From the NCBI GenBank assembly GCA_019637265.1, contig JAHBVY010000001.1:1550001-1614000 (forward strand): a stretch of DNA of 64,000 bases, read 5' to 3'. Shown piece by piece: positions 33,682-39,694 of the stretch. The position numbers and the translations under genes are program-made. How positions within the stretch are numbered: position 1 is the stretch's first letter; every line of letters begins with the position of its first letter. Source of the stretch: Polyangiaceae bacterium. Lineage in GTDB: Bacteria > Myxococcota_A > Polyangia > Polyangiales > Polyangiaceae. The notes under the pieces were generated by a model. That model ran no database searches. It was given only the letters and a program-made list of their open reading frames with translations, and was not told the DNA's origin.

Positions 33682-36417
33682 ATGCAAGCCCTGCCCATCG
33701 ACGACTGTCTCCCGGAGCTGGTAGCGCGCCTCGGTGAGGCGCGCGCGGTGCTGGTGGAGGCGCCACCCGGCGCGGGCAAGAGCACCCGGGTGCCGCTGGC
33801 GGTGGCCGGGGGCTCCTGGGGCGATGCGGCGCGCGCTGGCTCCTCACCGAGCGAGCGCGTGAGCGCTGCGCGTCAGGTGTGGGTGAGCGAGCCGCGGCGG
33901 CTCGCGGCGCGGCTCTTGGCGCATCGCGTGGCGGCGGAGCTGGGCGAGCCGGTGGGTGAACGGGTGGGCTACGCGGTGCGCTTCGAGCGCCGGGTGAGCG
34001 CGCGCACCGAGATCGTCTACGTCACCACCGGGGTGCTGCTGCAAGAGCTCTTGTCGACGCCGGGCGCCGCGCTGCCGTCCCATATCAAAGCGGTGATCGT
34101 CGACGAGGTGCACGAACGCAGCGTGGAGACGGACTTGCTCCTGGCGCTGCTGCGAAGGGAGATGGAGCGCTCACCGCACTTCAAGCTGGTGGTGATGAGC
34201 GCCACCCTGGATGCCGCGCCCATCGCCGCCTTCTTGGGTGAAGGGTTGAGGGGTGGCTGCCCCAACGTGCGGAGCGCAGGGCAGAGCTACCCCGTCAGGA
34301 TATCTCACGAAGAGGCGCCCGACGACCGCGCGCTCGAGCGGCGCGTAGCGAGCGCCGTGCGGCGCCAGCTCTCCCAGGGACCGACGGGCGACGTCTTGGT
34401 GTTCCTGCCCGGGGCCCGCGAGATCCGCGCGGCAGCGAGCGCGCTGGCACCGCTCGCTGAGCAAGGGATCCGCGTGCTGTCGCTCCACGGTGAGCTCCCG
34501 CTGAGCGAGCAGAGCCAGGTGCTGAGCCCGGGGCCCGAGCGCCGCGTGATCTTGAGCACCAACGTCGCGGAGTCGTCGGTCACCGTGCCGCGCACCACCA
34601 GCGTAGTGGACTCCGGGCTCGCCCGCGTCGCGCGTCACTCGCCGTGGTCCGGCGTCACCTCGCTCCAAGTGGAGCCCATCAGCCAAGCGTCGGCCACCCA
34701 GCGCGCCGGCCGCGCGGGACGCACCGCGGCGGGCGAGGTGGTCCGGCTCTACAGCGCCCTGGATCTGAGCCAGCGCCCGGGGCACCTCGCGCCCGAGATT
34801 TTACGCGCGGATTTGGCAGAGCTGGTGCTGCAGCTCGGGCGCGGCGGCCTCACGCCAAGTGAGCTCTGCTGGCTCTCGCCGCCCACGCCGAGCGCGCTCA
34901 GCGACGCCTACGCCCTGCTCACGCGGCTCGGCGCGACGGACTCCTCAGGGAAGCTTACCCATATCGGACACCGGATGGCGAAGCTCCCGCTGTCACCCAG
35001 GGCCGCTCGGGTGACGATCGCTGCCTGTGAGCTGGGCGTGGGAGAGACGGGCGCGCTGGCGGCGACGCTGCTCACCGAGCGCGACCCACGGGAGCGCGGC
35101 GAGCTCGAGCGGCAGCGCGCCCGGGGTGCGCGGGGCGACTCCGATCTCGAGGAGCGCATCGAGTGCTTTCGTGAGGCACAGGATCGCGGGCTCGATCGAC
35201 GCGCGTGTCGCGCGGTGGGGCTCTCTCATGAGGCAGCTCAGCGCATCGCGCGCGGCGCCGAGCAGCTCCGACGGCTGCTGAAGGTACGCCATGATGACTG
35301 TCAGCCCAGTGAGGTGTCGGCGCGGCTCAGCCAGGCGCTGCTCACGGGCTACGCCGATCGCGTCGCTGGGCGCCGCTCCGGGCGCGCGCTGGTGCTCTGC
35401 ACGGGGCAAGCAGCGCGGCTCGCGGAGGAGAGCGTGGTGCACGACGCGCCGCTCTTGATCGTCTTGGAGGCGAGCCAACGCGCAGCGCGCGGCGTGGAGG
35501 TGAGCCTCGCCTGCGCCATCTCCGAGGAGCAGCTGTTCGAACAATGCGCTGACGAGTTTCGCGACCAGGACACACTCACCTTCAACCCAGAGACCGAGCG
35601 CGTGGAGCTCACCGCGCGGCTCTACTACGGCTCCATCTGCCTCGATGAGCGACGCGCGGCGGCGCCACCTTCAGAGGCTGCCACCCGGGCCCTCACCGCT
35701 TGGGTGCTGGAGCGCGGCCTCGCGAGCCTCGACCCGGACGACCGCCTGGGTGAGCTCGCCGCCCGCGTGAGCCTGCTCGCCGAGCTCGATGGACCGAGCG
35801 CTGAAGCGCAGCGCAACGACGACGAGCACCGGAGCGCACCGAACCGCGGAGGTCCACAGCGCGAGGGTGCTGTTCGTGGCGCGGATGCGAAACTCAGCCA
35901 GCGCGATGCCAGTCACGCTGACGTCCTGCGAAGCAGTGAAGCTGACCACCAGCCGATCACCCGCGAGGCCTTGCTCACCGCCGCCCTCGAAGGCGCCATC
36001 GACCTGCGAGGCGTCGACGCCCGCGCCCTCGAGGGCCGCGCCCTGGTGTCCCTACCCCCACCCTTGACCGCGCGACTCGAGCGCGAGCTACCGCGCGAGC
36101 TGAAGCTCGCCTCGGGCCGCCGCCTGACCATCCGCTACGCCGCCGGCAAGGAGCCCTGGGTGGAGTCGCGCCTGCAAGACTTCTTCGGCTGCGTGGACAC
36201 ACCCCGCATCGCCTCAGGCCGCCTGCCCCTCACCCTGCACCTCTTAGCCCCCAACCGCCGCGCCGTCCAAATCACCCGCGACCTAGCCGGCTTCTGGCAA
36301 CGCGGCTACCCCGAGCTCCGCCGCCAACTGAGCCGCCGCTACCCCAAACACGCCTGGCCCGAAGACGGTAAAACGGCTACCCCACCCGCACCCAGGCCAC
36401 CTGCACCCAAGCGCTAA
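33682..36417 (+). CDS. hrpB: ATP-dependent helicase HrpB
   Basis: 911 residues from ATG 33682 (MQALPIDDCL), the standard HrpB opening; the longer frame upstream overlaps the divergent phosphatase start and is unlikely. A DEAH/RHA-type superfamily 2 helicase: Walker A APPGAGKSTR (27-36), motif II VDEVHERS, motif III MSATLDA, motif V STNVAESSVTVP, motif VI QRAGRAGR. After the helicase core come the HA2/ratchet region and the HrpB C-terminal domain (PRIASGRLPLTLHLLAPNRR; LAGFWQRGYPELRRQLSRRY). Family length is about 820; the extra length is mainly a hydrophilic insert near residues 715-760 (RNDDEHRSAPNRGGP). HrpB is non-essential in most bacteria and linked to RNA handling; substrate unknown. 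Confidence 0.95.
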   Translation: MQALPIDDCLPELVARLGEARAVLVEAPPGAGKSTRVPLAVAGGSWGDAARAGSSPSERVSAARQVWVSEPRRLAARLLAHRVAAELGEPVGERVGYAVRFERRVSARTEIVYVTTGVLLQELLSTPGAALPSHIKAVIVDEVHERSVETDLLLALLRREMERSPHFKLVVMSATLDAAPIAAFLGEGLRGGCPNVRSAGQSYPVRISHEEAPDDRALERRVASAVRRQLSQGPTGDVLVFLPGAREIRAAASALAPLAEQGIRVLSLHGELPLSEQSQVLSPGPERRVILSTNVAESSVTVPRTTSVVDSGLARVARHSPWSGVTSLQVEPISQASATQRAGRAGRTAAGEVVRLYSALDLSQRPGHLAPEILRADLAELVLQLGRGGLTPSELCWLSPPTPSALSDAYALLTRLGATDSSGKLTHIGHRMAKLPLSPRAARVTIAACELGVGETGALAATLLTERDPRERGELERQRARGARGDSDLEERIECFREAQDRGLDRRACRAVGLSHEAAQRIARGAEQLRRLLKVRHDDCQPSEVSARLSQALLTGYADRVAGRRSGRALVLCTGQAARLAEESVVHDAPLLIVLEASQRAARGVEVSLACAISEEQLFEQCADEFRDQDTLTFNPETERVELTARLYYGSICLDERRAAAPPSEAATRALTAWVLERGLASLDPDDRLGELAARVSLLAELDGPSAEAQRNDDEHRSAPNRGGPQREGAVRGADAKLSQRDASHADVLRSSEADHQPITREALLTAALEGAIDLRGVDARALEGRALVSLPPPLTARLERELPRELKLASGRRLTIRYAAGKEPWVESRLQDFFGCVDTPRIASGRLPLTLHLLAPNRRAVQITRDLAGFWQRGYPELRRQLSRRYPKHAWPEDGKTATPPAPRPPAPKR

Positions 36418-36469
36418 TCAGTTGCCCACCCCGTTCCGTGCTCGGCCCACAGGGGCCTGCGCGCGTCCT

Positions 36470-36537
36470 ACCCCTCCCCGATGTCCGTCCTCGGGGGACA
36501 AGCCCCCTGCGGGCGGCCATGGGAGGGGTGAACGGAC
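36470..36537. other. Interlocked inverted repeats, possible pseudoknot or terminator region
   Basis: ACCCCTCCC (36470-36478) pairs with GGGAGGGGT (36521-36529), and GTCCGT (36483-36488) with ACGGAC (36532-36537). The arms are ordered A-B-A'-B', the arrangement of an H-type pseudoknot. A GGGGG/CCCCC hairpin (36493-36507) lies between. It is located in the gap between the convergent hrpB and the small membrane gene. Confidence 0.4.
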
Positions 36538-36667
36538 AGTAAGCTGCTCGCGACTGGATAAATGTGGGGCGCCTGGATGACTAGTGTGAAGATGAGCGCT
36601 TGGACAGGACGCCAGAGCTCTTGCAGGGACCTGGGCGCGACTGATCAGGACTATGCTCTCAATTTGG

Positions 36668-36949
36668 CTAATTATCACGCTTTACAAACAAGTGCCAGAT
36701 GATGGCATGCGCAATACCTGGCACCGACCCCCAATCCAGCACGAGCGGCATCCACCAGAACCTGGCCAAATCTAGAGGCACCAATAACACCGCAGCCGTA
36801 CCGAGCAGCCCCGCCAATAACGGCGTCCAGGACGGGGCTTTGACGCGCCGGACATGACCCAGCCAGAAAACCGCCCAGTTAAGCGAACCAATCCATAGAA
36901 ATCCGGCACAGCAGATGACACCAAGCGACCAGCGAACGAGAAGAACCAT
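36668..36949 (-). CDS. Small membrane protein of the accessory patch
   Basis: 93 residues from ATG 36947-36949 (MVLLVRWSLG); a TTG at 36958 could add three. Three hydrophobic segments are visible: VRWSLGVICCAGFLWIG, LLAGLLGTAAVLLVPLDL and GIAHAIIWHLF, with short basic loops (HVRRVKAPSW) and a basic end (KRDN). GC content and codon choice are clearly lower than in flanking genes, suggesting transfer. Small three-helix proteins of this kind occur as orphan or immunity-like genes in accessory regions, but I cannot assign a function. Its start shares an A with the TGA of a 30-codon frame that is visible only if the neighbouring insertion sequence is removed. Confidence 0.65.
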   Translation of the reverse strand: MVLLVRWSLGVICCAGFLWIGSLNWAVFWLGHVRRVKAPSWTPLLAGLLGTAAVLLVPLDLARFWWMPLVLDWGSVPGIAHAIIWHLFVKRDN

Positions 36950-37015
36950 CAAGGACAACCGAGCACCTCACCATGTTCTCGGAGAGGCTGCGACACTGGA
37001 ACATGCCTCAACTTC

Positions 37016-37023
37016 AGCATTTC
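37016..37023. repeat. Left 8-bp target duplication of the insertion sequence
   Basis: AGCATTTC lies directly outside the left terminal repeat and is identical to 38671-38678. Eight base pairs is the duplication length expected for ISL3-family insertion. Confidence 0.9.
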
Positions 37024-37047
37024 GGCTCTTCTGGGAAAGTGGGGCCA
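37024..37047 (+). repeat. Left terminal inverted repeat of the IS
   Basis: It starts GGCTCTTCTGGGAAAGTGGG and ends GCCA. Compared with the reverse complement of 38647-38670 it matches at 19 of 24 positions; both ends of the repeat are conserved, with differences in the middle. Confidence 0.88.
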
Positions 37048-37144
37048 ATGGATAGCGTAGTTTCTGGCCGCCCGTCACGGCGCTCGCAGCGCTGGGATCG
37101 AGTAAACGTCCCACTAGCGAGCGCCGCGCCGGTCTCCGGGGGCG

Positions 37145-38479
37145 TCATGAGGCCCTCCGGTGGGGCGTGGGGAGGCCGAGAGCTAGGAAGCGCTTCACAC
37201 CATCGTCAGTACGCACTGGGTTGGCAACCATGAAGCGGAGCTTGCGGAAGAGATGCTGGTGATCACGATAGCCGCGTCCTCGACGTACGAGGGTCTCCCA
37301 GTTGTTGTTGAGAGCCTCAATGCGGCCGGTCGGTGGACGATGTTCGGCAAGCGCGATGATCTCGTGCCAGTGTCGTCCAAGCGAGTCGTGAAGCTTGCGC
37401 ATGGGGATGTTGGCGCGTCGCTCCGTGCGTCGGAGGATGTGCATGAGCCCTGCCGTGATCGAGGCCCTGTCTGGTGCGCGAAGGACCAGCCGCAGCTCCT
37501 CAAGTACCTGATACGCGCGGGCGAGCTTGCCGTTCAGCCTGAAGACCTGGGTCAGTCGTTTGCGGTCGTCCTCCTTCACCCGTTCCCAGGGCCGAAGCAC
37601 GAGCCACCGCGTGCCACACCCGACAGCGCGCAGCGTAGGGCCTGCACGGAAGAAGATCGAGCGGCGCAGCTCGGAAACTGCCTCCCCGGCCCGCTTGATG
37701 ACGTGAAACGGGTCGTGGACGAACGGGACCTTTGCGAGCACATCGTCGCCGCGAATGGCATTGAAGAAGGGCCGATGCATGTCAGCAGCCACGACGCGAA
37801 TCGCCTCCTTCTGCTCCCTCAAGAGAGACGCCAGCCAGGTTGCCACCGTGACCTCGCTGCGTCCATAGCCCCACCAGACGGGCTCCCCGGACTCGAGGTC
37901 GCTGATGATGGTGACGAACTTGTGCTTCCCGCGGTGGCGGCGGCCGAGCCACTTCTCATCGATCCCGACCTTCGTGAGCGTGGGCTGCGGACGCGTCCTC
38001 TCCCACCGCTCGATCGCCGCACACTCCGCGCGTCGAACCGTGCTCCAGTCGAGTCCGTACTTCGTTGCGACATGCAGCACTGGCATCGAGAACGCATCCA
38101 ACGCGACGTGCTGCTGGAAGCGCTTGGTTTGCCGCTGATGTGGCTCAGCCCAGCTCAGCTGCTCGACGGAGTGGCCGCGACATCGTTTGCAGTCAACGCG
38201 GATCGGCGCGTAGACAAGAGTCACCTCACGCCCCGCCCACGGCAGATCTCGCCAGCGGCGGGGCGCGAGCTGCTCATGGCGGCGGCCCCCGATGGCACCA
38301 CACTTCGCGCACCGCGGCGACCACCGACGCCTCAGCGTGATCTCCAGGCTGCAAGATGGCGGCGGCGTCTCGCCACGCTGTTCCACGACCTCGCCATCCT
38401 CGTTCTTGAAGGTCACGTCCATCACTTTGAAGCCCGGAAACCCTACGATCTGTGTCAGAATCCTGCTGCGCTGTCCCAT
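37145..38479 (-). CDS. ISL3-family transposase
   Basis: 444 residues. An N-terminal zinc-finger pair (Cys57-x2-Cys60 and Cys97-x2-Cys100) precedes a helix-turn-helix-like part (LHVATKYGLDWSTVRRAECA) and the ISL3 DDE domain: Asp164 in VGIDEKWLG, Asp223 in VVAADMHRPF, Glu378 in GRIEALNNNWE. The spacing and the NNNWE phrase are typical of the family, as is the length near 440. The frame is intact from ATG 38477-38479 to the stop at 37145. It catalyses cut-and-paste movement with 8-bp target duplication, and the flanking duplication confirms that outcome here. Confidence 0.96.
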   Translation of the reverse strand: MGQRSRILTQIVGFPGFKVMDVTFKNEDGEVVEQRGETPPPSCSLEITLRRRWSPRCAKCGAIGGRRHEQLAPRRWRDLPWAGREVTLVYAPIRVDCKRCRGHSVEQLSWAEPHQRQTKRFQQHVALDAFSMPVLHVATKYGLDWSTVRRAECAAIERWERTRPQPTLTKVGIDEKWLGRRHRGKHKFVTIISDLESGEPVWWGYGRSEVTVATWLASLLREQKEAIRVVAADMHRPFFNAIRGDDVLAKVPFVHDPFHVIKRAGEAVSELRRSIFFRAGPTLRAVGCGTRWLVLRPWERVKEDDRKRLTQVFRLNGKLARAYQVLEELRLVLRAPDRASITAGLMHILRRTERRANIPMRKLHDSLGRHWHEIIALAEHRPPTGRIEALNNNWETLVRRGRGYRDHQHLFRKLRFMVANPVRTDDGVKRFLALGLPTPHRRAS

Positions 38480-38646
38480 TCCTGTTCCTCCCGATTCCTC
38501 TGGTGGAAGCGAAGAAGAACAGCCGGATGGTCCGGTGTCGATGGGGCAGCGCGCCTACAAAGACATTCGCCTCGGCTACGCGGTACCGCCACCCCCAAGG
38601 ACGAACTCGTTTGGCCCTCCAGAGGCCACCGATCCCCCCTCAACCG

Positions 38647-38670
38647 TGGCCCCAGTTCTCAAGAAGAGCG
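38647..38670 (-). repeat. Right terminal inverted repeat of the IS
   Basis: On the minus strand it reads CGCTCTTCTTGAGAACTGGG then GCCA, matching the left end at 19 of 24 positions without gaps. It ends exactly at the second AGCATTTC. Confidence 0.88.
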
Positions 38671-38678
38671 AGCATTTC
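38671..38678. repeat. Right 8-bp target duplication of the insertion sequence
   Basis: AGCATTTC directly follows the right terminal repeat and is identical to 37016-37023. With one copy and the element removed, the flanks join as CTTC-AGCATTTC-GATC. Confidence 0.9.
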
Positions 38679-38778
38679 GATCTGCTCTTCCACCATACGC
38701 CACAGTCATATTCCATCTCTAACATCCCAAAACCGCTCGGACCGAGAGTCCTCGCCTCCCACCCAGCCGACGAGCCGA

Positions 38779-39201
38779 TCATCCTGGAGAATCTCTCTTA
38801 TCCTCACCTGGGACCGACCACCCGACGCCTCCACACTCACAAATGATCTCCGGCGCCCTCACCCATGTCCCAGTGCCTCCGCAAACTTGGCACGTGACGG
38901 CTTCGGCGGGCCGCGGTGGAAGCAAAGCCCCGAGCTCCGGGTGCTCCTTGATACCCCGACAGACCGCCAGCCGCTGCCAGAACGGGCTCGCGAGCAGTCG
39001 CAAGCTGGGTGGCGTCGCCTCCTGATCCCATCGAACGAACGAACCATCGGGGCGCAGGCCGAGCGTCGACATCCACCCGACGTAGAGCGGCAAAAACCGA
39101 TGAAGCCGCACCGGCGCCTTCAACCACTCCTTCCTAGGATCAGTCGAAGCGAGGAAGTCAGCGATCCACTGCTCGATGAGCGCTGGAGGAAGCAATGTCA
39201 T
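38779..39201 (-). CDS. Hypothetical protein with C-terminal CxxC pair
   Basis: 140 residues from ATG 39199-39201, with TAGGAG seven bases upstream. The N-terminal 100 residues are helical, with phrases such as LIEQWIADFLASTDP, RPDGSFVRWDQEA and PFWQRLAVCRGIKEHPELGA. The C-terminus has CQVCGGTGTW and ICECGGVGW, two Cys-containing CGG-like turns that could bind zinc in a rubredoxin- or DnaJ-like manner. Related short proteins of unknown function occur in many Proteobacteria and Myxococcota accessory regions. Base composition is lower in GC than the backbone. It starts 33 bp from the divergent gene at 39235, and the IS lies just beyond its 3' end. Confidence 0.72.
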   Translation of the reverse strand: MTLLPPALIEQWIADFLASTDPRKEWLKAPVRLHRFLPLYVGWMSTLGLRPDGSFVRWDQEATPPSLRLLASPFWQRLAVCRGIKEHPELGALLPPRPAEAVTCQVCGGTGTWVRAPEIICECGGVGWSVPGEDKRDSPG

Positions 39202-39234
39202 GGCAACTCCTACAGCTTGGAGTAGAGTTCGGCG

Positions 39235-39687
39235 ATGAGCCCTTCAGTTCCTAAATCTGCCGAGGATATCGTGGGGCTTGAGTTCGACTGGCTCGGGTGC
39301 GATGAAGTCGGACACGTTGCGCTGTTTAGCACCGCCGGAGCAGGACACGCGCCAGCAGTGTTCTTGCGCAACACCGCGGCTCATGACGCAGCGATTGATA
39401 TGGTACTTGGTCTCCCCGCCTCGACTACGGCCAAATTCTACCCTACCCTTCCCCCTGGTACCATCAACACCTGGAGGCTCGTCGCGGAGCGCGGGCTGTA
39501 CGCGTTCGACTGCGACCCAAATGGTGGACCCTATCGATTAGTCGCAGAGCCAATCACTCCAGTCAAGCTCGACAAGCTACCGGTCTCGGTGACTGACCTG
39601 GCATCTCAAACAAGGGTCAAGTCACGCTTTGGGGATCGTCAGATCATATCGGATGATATGCTGTCGATCCTAGACAGCGATTGCTGA
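39235..39687 (+). CDS. Hypothetical protein, possibly immunity-like
   Basis: 150 residues, soluble. The opening EFDWLGCDEVGHVALFSTAG resembles a group of small proteins beginning with a D/E-x-x-G-HvA-FsTAG phrase that often lie near polymorphic toxins, which is why an immunity role comes to mind; no toxin gene is present here. The second half has strands (TWRLVAERGLYAFDCDPNGG) and an RVKSRFGDRQIISDDM end. It is lower in GC than its neighbours, with codon use to match. It converges on mutS with 7 bp between the stops. The family is recognised only by resemblance. Confidence 0.65.
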   Translation: MSPSVPKSAEDIVGLEFDWLGCDEVGHVALFSTAGAGHAPAVFLRNTAAHDAAIDMVLGLPASTTAKFYPTLPPGTINTWRLVAERGLYAFDCDPNGGPYRLVAEPITPVKLDKLPVSVTDLASQTRVKSRFGDRQIISDDMLSILDSDC

Positions 39688-39694
39688 GATCCGG

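Larger units (their letters stand above)
37024..38670 (-). mobile_element. Complete ISL3-family insertion sequence, 1647 bp
   Basis: The element carries one transposase gene (minus strand) between imperfect terminal inverted repeats (24 bp, 19 matches) that begin G/CGCTCTTCT, the ISL3-type end. Both ends are flanked by the identical octamer AGCATTTC. The intact transposase, matching ends and unmutated duplication indicate a recent insertion and a possibly active element. It sits in a lower-GC patch between small genes of unknown function. The stretch inside the element upstream of the transposase (38480-38670) holds no further gene. Confidence 0.93.

Noticed and set aside
36418-36678. 86-codon minus-strand frame starting MIISQIESIV
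   Set aside because: It overlaps the end of the membrane gene, runs through the structured inverted repeats, and its composition is Pro/Arg-rich noise. No ribosome-binding site.
37253-38722. 489-codon plus-strand frame across the insertion sequence
   Set aside because: It is the antisense shadow of the intact transposase and extends past the IS end; no family features.
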